Assembly (NCBI RefSeq): GCF_000519125.1 | Contig: NZ_JAEX01000001.1 | Coordinates: forward strand, 496,001 to 560,000 | From: Desulfocurvus vexinensis DSM 17965 | GTDB taxonomy: Bacteria > Desulfobacterota > Desulfovibrionia > Desulfovibrionales > Desulfovibrionaceae | Direction: 5' to 3' | DNA: 64,000 nucleotides | In this document: one piece after another, positions 10,117-22,807 of the stretch | Numbering within the stretch: position 1 is the first letter of the stretch | How the letters are laid out: each line of letters opens with the position of its first letter | Notes under the pieces: generated by a model | What the model was told of the DNA's origin: nothing | Database searches by the model: none | Seen by the model: the letters and a program-made list of their open reading frames with translations, nothing else | Made by a program: the position numbers and the translations under genes

Positions 10117-10823
10117 GCAGAGTGGGCGCAAATTCGTTGAAACCGGGCGACTGGCAGGCCCCCGTGGCCGTGGCCGCCGCCGTGGCCCTGTGCGCGGCGC
10201 AGTATTTCGTGTGGGTCCATGCGCCGGTGGAGCTGACCATGGGCCCGGTGCAGAAGATCTTCTATTTCCACATCGCCCTGGCGTGGTGGGCCCTGTTCAG
10301 CTTCTTCGTGGTCTTCGCCGCCGGGGTGGGCTACCTGGCGCGGCGCAGCCCGGGGCTGGACTTCTGGGCCGGGGCCGCCGCCGAGGTGGGCGTGCTGTTC
10401 TCGGGGCTGGCCCTGGTGCTGGGCATGCTCTGGGGCCGCGCGGCCTGGGGCGTGTGGTGGACCTGGGACCCCCGGCTGACCACCACGCTGATCATGTGGT
10501 TCGTCTACTGCGGCTACCTTGTGCTGCGGGCCTCGGGCATCGGCGGCGAGCGGCGCGCCCTGGTCTGCGCCGTGGTGGGCATCGTGGCCTTCGTGGACGT
10601 GCCGCTGGTGTTCCTCTCCGCGCGCATGTGGCGCAGCATCCACCCCTCGGTGCTGGGCCGCCAGGGCGGCGGGCTGGAGCCCGAGATGCTCACGGCCATG
10701 TTCGTCTGCCTGGGGGCCTTCGGGCTTTTGTGGCTGGCCGTGACCGGCCTGCGCGCCCGGCAGATGCGCACCGCCGAGGCCCTGGACGCCCTGGCCCGCG
10801 AAAACGCCGCCTCGTTTCATTAA
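10113..10823 (+). CDS. ccmC: Heme transporter/handling protein CcmC
   Basis: A 236-residue six-helix membrane protein with the CcmC WWD motif (GVWWTWDPRLTTTLIMWFVY), the HIALAWW helix and MWRSIHPSV, supplying the two conserved His ligands. It loads heme onto CcmE. The GTG at 10113 overlaps the stop of the NYN gene; a second in-frame GTG at 10122 is possible. The next genes encode CcmD and a TPR protein, so this continues the ccm operon interrupted at 8741. Confidence 0.93.
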   Translation: MSRVGANSLKPGDWQAPVAVAAAVALCAAQYFVWVHAPVELTMGPVQKIFYFHIALAWWALFSFFVVFAAGVGYLARRSPGLDFWAGAAAEVGVLFSGLALVLGMLWGRAAWGVWWTWDPRLTTTLIMWFVYCGYLVLRASGIGGERRALVCAVVGIVAFVDVPLVFLSARMWRSIHPSVLGRQGGGLEPEMLTAMFVCLGAFGLLWLAVTGLRARQMRTAEALDALARENAASFH

Positions 10824-10880
10824 GGAATACACGACCCAAGCGACCAACAACGGGGCCGCGCGCCCCGGGGAGTGAATGAC

Positions 10881-11021
10881 ATGGACTACCAGACCTACCT
10901 GCTTTCGGCCAACGTGGCCGTGTGGCTGGGCATCGGCGGCTACCTGCTGCTGCTGGGCGCCCGCCAGCGGCACATGGAGACGCGCATCATGCAGATGGAG
11001 CGGTTGCGCGATGGCGAGTAA
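10881..11021 (+). CDS. ccmD: Small CcmD-like membrane protein
   Basis: This 46-residue protein has one hydrophobic helix (about residues 10-27) and a basic, charged tail (RQRHMETRIMQMERLRDG), the standard shape of CcmD. CcmD stabilises the CcmABC complex and helps release holo-CcmE. It lies 57 bases after ccmC and overlaps the TPR gene by 11 bases. The assignment rests on size, topology and position, because CcmD sequences are poorly conserved. Confidence 0.82.
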   Translation: MDYQTYLLSANVAVWLGIGGYLLLLGARQRHMETRIMQMERLRDGE

Positions 11022-11673
11022 GGCACGCACCAAGGCCCCGCGCGACGGCAAGCCCCAGGCCAGCCCGCAGGCCGCCGCCCCCGCCGGGGGCGGCGCCTCC
11101 GGCGGCGTGAAACTCGTGGTCGGCTTCGTGGCCGCCGGGCTGGTGGCCATGTTCCTGTGGTCCTTCGCCTACCGGGTGGACAATCCCTCCCTGGTGCAGG
11201 CTCCGCGCCAGCCCCAGGCCCAGGCCGACGACCACGACCACGAGCAGCAGGGCGACGAGGCGGGCATGAAGATGATCGCCACCCTCATGCAGCGCCTGCA
11301 GGAAAACCCCAACGACGTGGACACCCTGGCCATCCTGGGCGAGCAGTTCATGCGCATGCAGCAGTGGGAGCGGGCCAGCCAGCTCCTGGAGCGCGCCCTG
11401 GTTGTGGCCCCGGGCAATATCGATGTCCTGAGCATGCTGGGGATCTGCGACTTCAACCGCGAGAAGTACCGCGAGTCCGCCGACAAGTTCGAGACCATCC
11501 TTGAACTGGCGCCGCAGAACATGATGGCCCGCTACAACCTGGGCATCCTCTACGGGCACTTCCTGAAAGACGCGGCCAAGGCCCGGGAGTTCCTCCAGGC
11601 CGTGGCCGATGCGCCCGACGTGGACGAGCAGACCCGCCAGCAGGCCCGCGACGAGATTGCGAACCTGAAGTAG
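11011..11673 (+). CDS. Membrane-anchored TPR protein, CcmI/NrfG-like
   Basis: The 220-residue protein has a short basic, Pro/Ala-rich N-terminus, one membrane helix (about residues 33-52, VKLVVGFVAAGLVAMFLW), a His/Asp-rich linker and then about three TPR units (for example NPNDVDTLAILGEQFMRM and NIDVLSMLGICDFNREKY). TPR proteins at the end of ccm operons (CcmI or the TPR half of CcmH) bind apocytochrome tails for the ligase, which is the likely role here. It overlaps ccmD by 11 bases and closes the operon. No CcmG thioredoxin or CcmH CxxC protein is found nearby. Confidence 0.82.
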   Translation: MASKARTKAPRDGKPQASPQAAAPAGGGASGGVKLVVGFVAAGLVAMFLWSFAYRVDNPSLVQAPRQPQAQADDHDHEQQGDEAGMKMIATLMQRLQENPNDVDTLAILGEQFMRMQQWERASQLLERALVVAPGNIDVLSMLGICDFNREKYRESADKFETILELAPQNMMARYNLGILYGHFLKDAAKAREFLQAVADAPDVDEQTRQQARDEIANLK

Positions 11674-12081
11674 GCCGCAGGCCGGGCCGTAGGCCGGGCC
11701 GCAGGCCGGGCCGCAGGACCGGGCCACAGGCTGGGCCGAGGCCAGAGCCTGGGCGCGCCTGGCCTCCGCCCGCCCGGCTCCCGGGCGGCGGGCCGCCCCA
11801 CGGCCCGTAGGGCTGCCCGCGTGGCCCCGGGTCCGCCCGCCCGGGGTCGCGTCCGCACCTGTCCGTGCGCCTGCGCGCACCCGGGCCGGGGCCGGGAAGG
11901 CGTTGCCGGGCCGTCACTTCGGGGCAAACGATTTGACATGCAACCTTGGTTCGTGGCACTTGTTTGCCTTGCGATTGAAAAGCCTCCCGGCGGCGCGCCT
12001 CCCCGCGCTTGCGCCCCCGGGCGGCCCGGCAAGGGGCGTCGGCATCCGCCCGCCCGCCAAACTTTATCCGTGGAGGTTCCC
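11674..12081. other. Intergenic region between ccm operon and livK
   Basis: This 408-base region has no credible gene. The left part holds a 12-base tandem repeat (11677-11737), the middle is extremely GC-rich, and the right part drops in GC and should contain the livK promoter. TTGACA at 11933-11938 could be a -35 element, but no good -10 is found at 16-18 bases. A GTGGAGG ribosome site precedes the livK start. Confidence 0.5.
11677..11737. repeat. Imperfect 12-base tandem repeat, about five copies
   Basis: Copies read GCAGGCCGGGCC, GTAGGCCGGGCC, GCAGGCCGGGCC, GCAGGACCGGGCC (one extra base) and ACAGGCTGGGCC. The array starts four bases after the stop of the TPR gene. Copies differ mainly at positions 1-2 and 6-7. 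It could act as a weak folded region after the ccm operon, but no T-run follows it. Confidence 0.8.
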
Positions 12082-13230
12082 ATGAAATTTGGATGGTCCA
12101 AAGCTGTCCTGCTGGCCTGCGTGATCGCCCTGATGAGCGCTCCCGCCTACGCGAAAACCATCAAGATCGCCTGCGCCTCGCCCTTCTCGGGCCCGGCGGC
12201 GGCCTACGGCGACAACGTCAAGGCCGGCGTGACCATGAAGGTGGAAGAGATCAACGCCGCCGGCGGCATCGGCGGCGCCCAGGTCGAGGTCGTGTGGATG
12301 GACGAGCTGTGCGACCCCAAGGAAGCCAACACCGTGGCCTCCAAGATCGCGCGTGACGAGGAGATCGTGGGCATCGTCGGCCACCTGTGCTCCTCGGCCC
12401 ACCTGGCCGCCCTGCCCACCTACACCCGCACGGGCATCGCCGCCATCTCCCCCACCGCCACCAACGTCGCCATTTCCGACCAGAACAAGGACCGCAAGGG
12501 CCTGGTGTGGTCGTTCCGCGATGTGTACCGCGACGATTTCCAGGGCAAGTTCCTGGCGCGCTACGCCAAGGAAGTCCTGAACGTGACCAAGGTCGCCGTG
12601 TTCTACGAGAACAACGACTACGGCATCGGCCTCAAGGACGCCTTCGTGGGCGAAGCCAAGGCCCTGGGCCTGTCCATCGTCGGCGAGGAAGCCTACGTCA
12701 AGGGCACCCCGGACTTCACCCCGCAGTTGACCAAGCTCAAGGCCGCCGAGCCCGACGGCATCTTCCTGTCCGGCTACTACAACGAGGGCGCGCTCATCGC
12801 CTCCCAGGCCAAGAAGATCGGCCTGGACGTGCTGAAGTTCGGCGCCGACGGCTTCGACAACATGGACTACATCAAGCTGGCTGGCGACGCCGCCGAGGGC
12901 ACCTACATCACCACGCCCTTCCTGGCTTCCGAGGCCGGTCCCGAGGCCCAGAAGTTCCTGGCGGACTTCAAGGCCCGCTACAACCGCGATGTTGACTACA
13001 TGAGCGCCAACGCTTATGACGCCGCTGGCATCCTTCTGCTGGCCATCGAAAAGGCCGGGGCCGACCGCGCCAAGATCCGCGAGTACATGGCCGGGATGAA
13101 CAGCCCCGAGAAGGGCTACACCGGCGTGTCCGGCCTGACCTACTTCGACGAGCACGGCGACGCCCAGAAGCCCGCCTTCGTGAAGGTGGTCAAGAACGGG
13201 GAGATGCTCCCCGCCCAGCAGCTCAAGTAG
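12082..13230 (+). CDS. livK: Branched-chain amino acid ABC transporter substrate-binding protein
   Basis: The 382-residue protein has a signal peptide (cleavage probably after APAYA, residue 24) and a type I periplasmic binding fold: IKIACASPFSGPAAAYGDNVKAG at the start of the first lobe, GIVGHLCSSAH, and the hinge region GIFLSGYYNEGALI. It binds branched-chain amino acids or related ligands in the periplasm and delivers them to LivHMGF. It lies upstream of all four transporter genes, separated from livH by a hairpin likely to keep livK transcript higher than the rest. Confidence 0.92.
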   Translation: MKFGWSKAVLLACVIALMSAPAYAKTIKIACASPFSGPAAAYGDNVKAGVTMKVEEINAAGGIGGAQVEVVWMDELCDPKEANTVASKIARDEEIVGIVGHLCSSAHLAALPTYTRTGIAAISPTATNVAISDQNKDRKGLVWSFRDVYRDDFQGKFLARYAKEVLNVTKVAVFYENNDYGIGLKDAFVGEAKALGLSIVGEEAYVKGTPDFTPQLTKLKAAEPDGIFLSGYYNEGALIASQAKKIGLDVLKFGADGFDNMDYIKLAGDAAEGTYITTPFLASEAGPEAQKFLADFKARYNRDVDYMSANAYDAAGILLLAIEKAGADRAKIREYMAGMNSPEKGYTGVSGLTYFDEHGDAQKPAFVKVVKNGEMLPAQQLK

Positions 13231-13256
13231 CCGCGATACCGTAGGAAGTGACCATG

Positions 13257-13296
13257 AAACAGGCTGGGCTCGGTTCCAGCCTGTTTCTTCATTTTC
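13257..13296 (+). terminator. Hairpin between livK and livH, partial terminator or mRNA stabiliser
   Basis: An 11-base perfect stem (AAACAGGCTGG at 13257-13267 and CCAGCCTGTTT at 13276-13286) with an 8-base loop is followed by the pyrimidine-rich CTTCATTTT. The downstream T-run is broken, so termination is probably incomplete, fitting the need for more binding protein than membrane subunits. Confidence 0.7.
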
Positions 13297-13375
13297 ACCT
13301 GCAACCCGCATCTGCCTCCCTTGGGCGCCGCTCCTCCCGACCCTGCGGCCCCTTGGCGACACCGGGGAGTGACCC

Positions 13376-14272
13376 GTGCTCGAACAGCTTCTCCCGCAAC
13401 TGGTCAACGGCCTGACGCTGGGCGTGATCTACGCGCTCATCGCCGTGGGCTACACCATGGTCTACGGCGTCATCGAGCTGATCAACTTCGCCCACGGCGA
13501 GGTCTACATGTTCGGCGCCTTCTTGTGCGTGACGTTCATCACCGCCGTGGGCATGCCCTTCTACCTGGCCATCGTGGCGGCCATGCTCTGCTGCGCGGCC
13601 ATCGGCATGTTCCTGGACCTGGTGGCCTACAAGCCCCTGCGCAAGGCCCCGCGCCTGGCGGCGCTCATCACGGCCATCGGCATGTCCATCTTCTTGCAGA
13701 ACCTGGCCATGGTCATCTGGGGCAGCCGCCCGCTGCCCTTCGTGCAGGAGGCCGTGCCCGCCTATCTGAACGAGACGGCCCTGTCCTTCTCCGGGGTCTA
13801 CCTGACCTGGTTGCAGCTGTTCATCTTCGGCGTGACCACGACCATGATGATCGGGTTGATGCTCATCATCACCCGCACGCGCATCGGCACGGCCATGCGC
13901 GCCCTGGCCCAGAACAAGACTGCGGCCTCGCTCATGGGCATCAACGTCAACTTCGTCATCGCCTTCACCTTCGCCCTGGGCTCGGCCATGGGCGCTGTGG
14001 CGGGCATCCTGGTGTCGGTCTACTACAACTCGCTGTACCCGACCATGGGCTACGTGGCGGGGGTCAAGGCCTTCGCGGCGGCGGTGCTGGGGGGCATCGG
14101 CTCGGTGCCGGGGGCCATGCTGGGGGGCATCGTGCTCGGCGTGGCCGAGGCCCTGGGCGCGGGCTACGTGTCGTCGCTGTACCGCGACGGCGTGGCCTAC
14201 GCGGTCATGATCGCGGTGATCATTTTCCGACCCTCGGGCCTGCTCGGCAAGGCCGTCATCGACAAGGCCTAG
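13376..14272 (+). CDS. livH: Branched-chain amino acid ABC transporter permease LivH
   Basis: The 298-residue membrane protein starts MLEQLLPQLVNGLTLGVIYALIAVGYTMVYG and holds the LivH-type EAA-like region (RIGTAMRALAQNKTAASLMGI) for contact with the ATPase. It forms half of the inner-membrane channel with LivM. GTG 13376 is used, preceded by GGGGAGTG. Ten bases separate its stop from livM. Confidence 0.93.
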   Translation: MLEQLLPQLVNGLTLGVIYALIAVGYTMVYGVIELINFAHGEVYMFGAFLCVTFITAVGMPFYLAIVAAMLCCAAIGMFLDLVAYKPLRKAPRLAALITAIGMSIFLQNLAMVIWGSRPLPFVQEAVPAYLNETALSFSGVYLTWLQLFIFGVTTTMMIGLMLIITRTRIGTAMRALAQNKTAASLMGINVNFVIAFTFALGSAMGAVAGILVSVYYNSLYPTMGYVAGVKAFAAAVLGGIGSVPGAMLGGIVLGVAEALGAGYVSSLYRDGVAYAVMIAVIIFRPSGLLGKAVIDKA

Positions 14273-14282
14273 GAGGACGGAC

Positions 14283-15326
14283 ATGGGCAAATTCAAACCG
14301 CTTCTCGGCGTCCTGGCCGTGGGGCTGGCGGCCTACCCGCTGCTGCCCTTCGCCAACGAGTATCTGCTGCACGTCATGACCCTGGTCATGATCTACATGG
14401 TCCTGGCCATGGGCCTGAATATCGTGCCTGGCTTCTGTGGCCTGCTGGACCTGGGCTTCGTCGGCTTCTACGGCATCGGCGCCTATACGGCGGGCCTGCT
14501 CACGGTGCACTACGGCGTGAGCTTCTGGCTCATCGTGCCCCTGGCGGCCTTGAACGGCGCGCTGTGGGGCGTTTTGCTCGGCGCGCCGACTCTGCGCCTG
14601 ACCGGCGACTATTTCGCCATCGTCACCTTCGGCTTCTCGGAGCTGGTGGTGCTGTTCTTGACCAACGAGATCTGGCTCACGCGCGGGCCCCTGGGCCTGC
14701 CGGGCATCGATCCGGTGAACGTGAACCTGGAGTTCCTGAACCCGGACTGGTTCTGGGAGTTCCAGGGCGAGGTGCCCTATTTCTACCTCGCCGTGCTCAT
14801 GGTCCTGCTGGTCTATTTCGTGCTGCGCCGGGTGGAGGATTCGCGCCTGGGCCGGGCCTGGTTCGCCATCCGCGAGGACCCGCTGGCCGCAGCCAGCTGC
14901 GGGGTGGACATCCTGACCTACAAGGTCATCGCCTTTGCCATCTCGGCGGGCATCGGCGCCGTGGGCGGCGCGTTCTTCGCCCGCTGGCAGCTGTTCCTCT
15001 CGCCGGACATGTTCAAGTTCTGGGAGTCGTTCCTGGTTCTTTGCATGGTGGTGCTGGGCGGGCTGGGCAACATCCACGGCGCGCTCATCGGCGCGGTGAT
15101 CATGGTCTGCCTGGGCGAGGTGCTGCGCGAGGTGCTCTACGTGGCCGGGCTGCCGCCCGAGGTGCGCTTCCTGTTCTACGGGCTGATCATGGTCCTTATC
15201 ATGCGCTTCAAGCCCGCAGGGTTCTTCCCGGCCATCGCGGCCACGGCCAAGAGCAACCCGCTGCTGGTGGCCCTGGCCGCGCGCATCGAAAAGACGTACG
15301 GAGGGCGCCGTGAATCCCATTCTTAA
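14283..15326 (+). CDS. livM: Branched-chain amino acid ABC transporter permease LivM
   Basis: A 347-residue protein with many hydrophobic helices and the LivM signatures LVMIYMVLAMGLNIVPGFCGLLDLG and RLGRAWFAIREDPLAAASCGVD, the latter being the cytoplasmic coupling loop. It pairs with LivH. The C-terminal 17 bases overlap livG, showing tight coupling within the operon. Confidence 0.93.
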   Translation: MGKFKPLLGVLAVGLAAYPLLPFANEYLLHVMTLVMIYMVLAMGLNIVPGFCGLLDLGFVGFYGIGAYTAGLLTVHYGVSFWLIVPLAALNGALWGVLLGAPTLRLTGDYFAIVTFGFSELVVLFLTNEIWLTRGPLGLPGIDPVNVNLEFLNPDWFWEFQGEVPYFYLAVLMVLLVYFVLRRVEDSRLGRAWFAIREDPLAAASCGVDILTYKVIAFAISAGIGAVGGAFFARWQLFLSPDMFKFWESFLVLCMVVLGGLGNIHGALIGAVIMVCLGEVLREVLYVAGLPPEVRFLFYGLIMVLIMRFKPAGFFPAIAATAKSNPLLVALAARIEKTYGGRRESHS

Positions 15327-16090
15327 GATCGACGGCGTGACCAAGCGCTTCGGCGGCCTGCTGGCGTTGAGCGACGTGGAATTCGAGGTGCGCCGGGGCG
15401 AGATCATGGGCCTCATCGGGCCCAACGGCGCGGGCAAGACCACCATGTTCAACTGCATCGCCGGGGTCTACGAGCCCACCGAGGGCCGGGTGGTTTTCGA
15501 GGCCGAAGAGGGCGCACCCAGGCAGACCAACGGCTTCAAGCCCGAGCGCATCACTGCCCTGGGCATCGCGCGGACCTTCCAGAACATCCGCCTGTTCTCG
15601 GAGCTGACGGTGCTGGACAACGTGCGCATCGGCTGCCACTGCCGCAGCCGGTCCAACTTCTTCGGGGCCGTGCTGCGCACCCGGGCCCAGCGCCGCGAGG
15701 AGGCCGAGATCATCGACCGCGCCATGCGCTGGCTGGACTTCGTCGGCCTGGGGCCCCAGGCCCTGGCCCGGGCCAGCGCCCTGTCCTACGGCAACCAGCG
15801 CCGCCTGGAGATCGCCCGTGCCCTGGCCACCGGGCCGCGGCTGCTCATGCTCGACGAGCCCGCCGCAGGCATGAACCCCCAGGAGACGCGCATGCTGGTG
15901 GACCTGATCCACGCCATCCTGGCCGAGGGCATCACCGTGGTGCTCATCGAGCACGACATGAAACTGGTCATGAAGATCTGCAACCGCTTGGTGGTGCTCG
16001 ACCACGGCATGAAGATCGCCGACGGCGCACCCGAGGAGGTCCGGGGCGACGAGCGGGTCATCGAGGCCTATCTGGGACGGGGGGCGGCCC

Positions 16091-16098
<8 letters not shown>
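15310..16098 (+). CDS. livG: Branched-chain amino acid ABC transporter ATPase LivG
   Basis: A 262-residue ABC ATPase with Walker A GPNGAGKTT, signature LSYGNQRRLEIARALAT (Tyr in place of the usual Ser-Gly second position, a LivG trait), Walker B LLMLDEPAAGMNP and the switch IEHDMKLV. It energises LivHM. GTG 15310 lies inside the end of livM; the livF start lies inside its end. Confidence 0.93.
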
Positions 16099-18364
<2,266 letters not shown>

Positions 18365-18388
18365 CCGCAGCACAAGGCGGAACCAGCC

Positions 18389-19948
<1,560 letters not shown>

Positions 19949-20021
19949 GGACAGGCCGGGGGCGCCAGCGCCCCCCGGACGCCCCGCCCGGCCCGAGCAC
20001 CTGTTACGCGAAGGAAGAGCC

Positions 20022-20321
20022 ATGTTCGGTTCCATCGGTTCCATGGAAATCCTGCTCATCGTCGTGGTGGCGCTGCTGGTGGTCGGCCCCAAGAAGCTGC
20101 CCCAGGTGGCGCGCACCCTGGGCAAGACCTTCGGCGAGTTCAAGCGCGTGACCAGCGACGTGCAGCGGACCATCAGCACCGAGGTGGACCGCGCCGAGCG
20201 CCAGGAGCGCGTGGCCAAGGCCAAGAGCGAGCTGCTGCTCGACGACGCCGCGCCCAAGGTCGCCCCCGCCAAGGCCGAGGCCACTGCCGACACCCCCAAA
20301 GAGCCCGCCAAGGGCGCCTGA
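20022..20321 (+). CDS. tatB: Twin-arginine translocase TatA/TatB-family subunit
   Basis: A 99-residue protein with a short N-terminal helix, the hinge VGPKKLP, an amphipathic helix (QVARTLGKTFGEFKRVTSDVQRTI) and a charged tail ending in an Ala/Lys/Pro-rich segment. The Gly-Pro hinge and its position 16 bases before tatC favour TatB over TatA, but family members that do both exist. It helps receive folded precursors bound to TatC. Confidence 0.88.
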   Translation: MFGSIGSMEILLIVVVALLVVGPKKLPQVARTLGKTFGEFKRVTSDVQRTISTEVDRAERQERVAKAKSELLLDDAAPKVAPAKAEATADTPKEPAKGA

Positions 20322-20337
20322 TCGAGGCACGAGGCCC

Positions 20338-21414
20338 ATGACCGAGGATCGCAAGCCCGAAGAGCTGGAAGAGGCCGCTGTCGAGACGGACGCGCCCGTG
20401 GCCCAGGCCGGGCCGGACGCCGACCCCGCCGAGGCCGAAGCCTCCGCCTCCGGCGCCGAGGCCAGCGGAGAATCCGACGCCTCCGGCGCCGAGGCCGATC
20501 CCGCCGAGGCCGAAGCCTCCGCTTCTGGCGCCGAGGCTGCCGGGAACGAGGCCTTCGCCTCCGGCGATGAGGCCGGGGCCGACGCCGAGGCCGGGGCTCC
20601 CGCCCCCGGCGCCCCCGACGCCGAGGCCGCCGACGCCGCCGACGCTGCCGCCGCGCCCGGGGAGGAGCCCGAGCTTCAGGAAATGGGCCTGCTCGGGCAC
20701 CTGGAGGAACTGCGCGTGCGCCTGACCCGGGTGGCCATCGCCGTGGTGGTCGGGGCCTGTGCGTCCTACGCCTTCGCCGAGTACCTCTACCGCTTCATCG
20801 TCGATCCGCTGATGCCCTTCGTCTCCGGCGGGCATCTGATCTATACCAGCCCTGCCGAGGGATTCATTACCTACATCAAGCTGGCCGCCGTGGCTGGGGT
20901 GTTCCTCACCAGCCCGTATTCCTTCTATCAGATGTGGGCCTTCATCGCCCCGGGGCTGTACAAGGAGGAAAAACGCTACATCGCACCCCTGGCGTTCGTT
21001 TCCGCCGTGCTGTTTGTCGGCGGGGCGCTGTTCAGCTACTACAAGGTTACGCCTCTGGCCTACGCCTTCTTCGCCAGCTTCGACAACGAGTTCATGGTCA
21101 TGCTGCCCTCGGTGAAGGAATCGCTGTCCATGGGCCTCAAGCTGCTGTTCGCCTTCGGCATCGCCTTCGAGCTGCCGCTGGTCATCTTCTTCCTGGCGCG
21201 CCTGGGGGTGGTCTCCTCCGCCGGGCTGCGCCGCAACCGCAAGTACGCCATCCTGGGCGCGTTCATCGTCGGCGCGCTGCTCACGCCGCCCGACCCGGCC
21301 TCGCAGTCGCTCATGGCCATCCCGCTGATCATCCTGTACGAGATCGGCATCTGGCTGGCGCACTACTTCGGCAAGAAGCCCGCTCCCGCCGAGGACGAGG
21401 AAGCCGCCGCCTGA
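20338..21414 (+). CDS. tatC: Twin-arginine translocase subunit TatC with long acidic N-terminal extension
   Basis: The TatC core (about residues 115-358) has six helices and the family motifs LGHLEELRVRLTR, FYQMWAFIAPGLYKEEKR and LTPPDPASQ. It recognises twin-arginine signal peptides. About 110 residues precede the core and are almost only Ala, Glu, Asp, Ser and Gly. An exact 14-residue repeat, DPAEAEASASGAEA, occurs at residues 29-42 and 54-67, spaced 25 residues. Typical TatC has only about 10 residues before LGHLEELR, so this is unusual. The ATG at 20338 follows GAGGC; no start near the core has an evident ribosome site, so the extension is probably translated. Confidence 0.93.
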   Translation: MTEDRKPEELEEAAVETDAPVAQAGPDADPAEAEASASGAEASGESDASGAEADPAEAEASASGAEAAGNEAFASGDEAGADAEAGAPAPGAPDAEAADAADAAAAPGEEPELQEMGLLGHLEELRVRLTRVAIAVVVGACASYAFAEYLYRFIVDPLMPFVSGGHLIYTSPAEGFITYIKLAAVAGVFLTSPYSFYQMWAFIAPGLYKEEKRYIAPLAFVSAVLFVGGALFSYYKVTPLAYAFFASFDNEFMVMLPSVKESLSMGLKLLFAFGIAFELPLVIFFLARLGVVSSAGLRRNRKYAILGAFIVGALLTPPDPASQSLMAIPLIILYEIGIWLAHYFGKKPAPAEDEEAAA

Positions 21415-21584
21415 CCCCGGCCCCGCACCCGCGAGGGGCCCGGGAATGCGCAGGCCGCCGCCCGCAGGGCGCCCGGACCCCCGGGCCCCGCGCAGGGCTT
21501 TGACGCCAAAGGCGAATTGGAGCATTGTCGAGGCTGGCGGGCGCCGCGCCCGCCCAGCATTCGCACCGACCACGGAGACCGCCC

Positions 21585-22172
21585 ATGAGCACCCGCACCG
21601 CCCGCTACGAGCGGGCCACCAAGGAAACCCGCATCGAGGTCGCCCTGGACCTGGACGGCACCGGCAAGGCCGAGGTCGCCACGGGGGTCGGGTTCGCCGA
21701 CCACATGCTGACCCTGTTCGCCTTCTGGGCCCGGGTGGACCTGACCCTGACCTGCCAGGGCGACCTGGAGATCGACGCCCACCACAGCCTGGAGGACGTG
21801 GGCCTGTGCCTGGGCCAGGCCCTGGCCGACGCCCTGGGCGACAAGCGCGGCATCGCGCGCATCGGGCTGGCCCGCGTGCCCATGGACGAGGCCCTGACCG
21901 AGGTGGTCATCGACATCTCCGGCAGGCCGTACCTGGTCTACGAGGACGGCCCCGTCCCCGCCCTGATCGCCGGGCAGGAGAAGGACGTGTGGCGCGAGTT
22001 CTTCAAGTCCGTGGCCCAGCGCGCGGGCCTGAACCTGCACATCAATTTCCTGTATGGCCGCAACGGCCACCACCTGCTCGAATCGGCCTTCAAGGGCTTT
22101 GGCCTGGCCCTGGGGCAGGCGGCGGCCCGAACCCGCGACGGGGTGCCCAGCACCAAAGGGAGCCTGGACTGA
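21585..22172 (+). CDS. hisB: Imidazoleglycerol-phosphate dehydratase
   Basis: This is a 195-residue monofunctional HisB. It contains the duplicated metal-binding motifs GFADHML and [10 protein letters not shown] in the first half and [26 protein letters not shown] in the second. It makes imidazole acetol phosphate in histidine synthesis. ATG 21585 is preferred because the preceding 20 codons from 21525 look random and CGGAGAC lies just upstream. The last base overlaps the next ATG. Confidence 0.95.
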   Translation: MSTRTARYERATKETRIEVALDLDGTGKAEVATGVGFADHMLTLFAFWARVDLTLTCQGDLEIDAHHSLEDVGLCLGQALADALGDKRGIARIGLARVPMDEALTEVVIDISGRPYLVYEDGPVPALIAGQEKDVWREFFKSVAQRAGLNLHINFLYGRNGHHLLESAFKGFGLALGQAAARTRDGVPSTKGSLD

Positions 22173-22807
22173 TGCCTAGCCGCAACCGTTTTCTCGTGCT
22201 GGCCCTGGCCGCGCTGGCCGTCCTGGCCCTGGCGGCGGGATGCAGGCGCGCCCCCGCGCCCGTGGAAGGCCCTGCGGGCAGCCTGGCCGTGGCCGGGTTC
22301 CACCAGCCGGGTTCGGCCTCGGAGCTTTTGGGCGGCTACCTGCCCGGGGGCGCCGTGGCCCGGCCCCAGGACCTGGACGCCCTGGACGAGGCCCTGCGCG
22401 CGGCCCTCAAGCGCCGCCCCGCCCTGGGCGCCGAGGCCGTGCGCCAGTGCGCCGAGACCGTGCTGGCCGCAGAGTCCGGCTCGGGGCGCGCCTTCGAGCA
22501 CTGGCTGGCCGTGGGCCGCTGCCTGGACGTGGACTGGCTGCTCATCCCCCAGGTGACCCAGTGGCGCGAGCGCGACGGCAGCGAGGTGTCCGTGCGCGAG
22601 CCTGCCGCCGTGACCCTGTGGCTGCACCTGCTCGACGTGCGCGGCGAGTCCTTCGCCGCTCGCTACAAGTTCGAGGAGGCCCAGCAGTCGTTGACCGAGA
22701 ACTTCCTGGACGCCGGGAAGTTCCTGGACCGCGGGGGCCGCTGGCTCACCGCCGGGGAACTGGCCAGCGAAGGCGTGGCCGCCGGGCTCAAGGAGCTGGG
22801 CCTGTGA
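22172..22807 (+). CDS. Putative lipoprotein between hisB and hisA
   Basis: The 211-residue product has a lipoprotein signal with lipobox LAAGC (Cys24). The mature part is soluble and mixed alpha/beta; a stretch with [20 protein letters not shown] and [20 protein letters not shown] resembles proteins that read out a small beta-rich fold, but I do not recognise the family. It overlaps hisB by one base and hisA by four, so it is translated with the histidine genes although its envelope location makes a direct role in the pathway unlikely. Confidence 0.75.
   Translation: MPSRNRFLVLALAALAVLALAAGCRRAPAPVEGPAGSLAVAGFHQPGSASELLGGYLPGGAVARPQDLDALDEALRAALKRRPALGAEAVRQCAETVLAAESGSGRAFEHWLAVGRCLDVDWLLIPQVTQWRERDGSEVSVREPAAVTLWLHLLDVRGESFAARYKFEEAQQSLTENFLDAGKFLDRGGRWLTAGELASEGVAAGLKELGL

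Noticed and set aside
11954-11968. Sigma-54-like TGGCAC...TTGC before livK
   Set aside because: The GG and GC elements are one base too close (four instead of five bases between TGGCAC and TTGC), and this sigma factor needs exact spacing.
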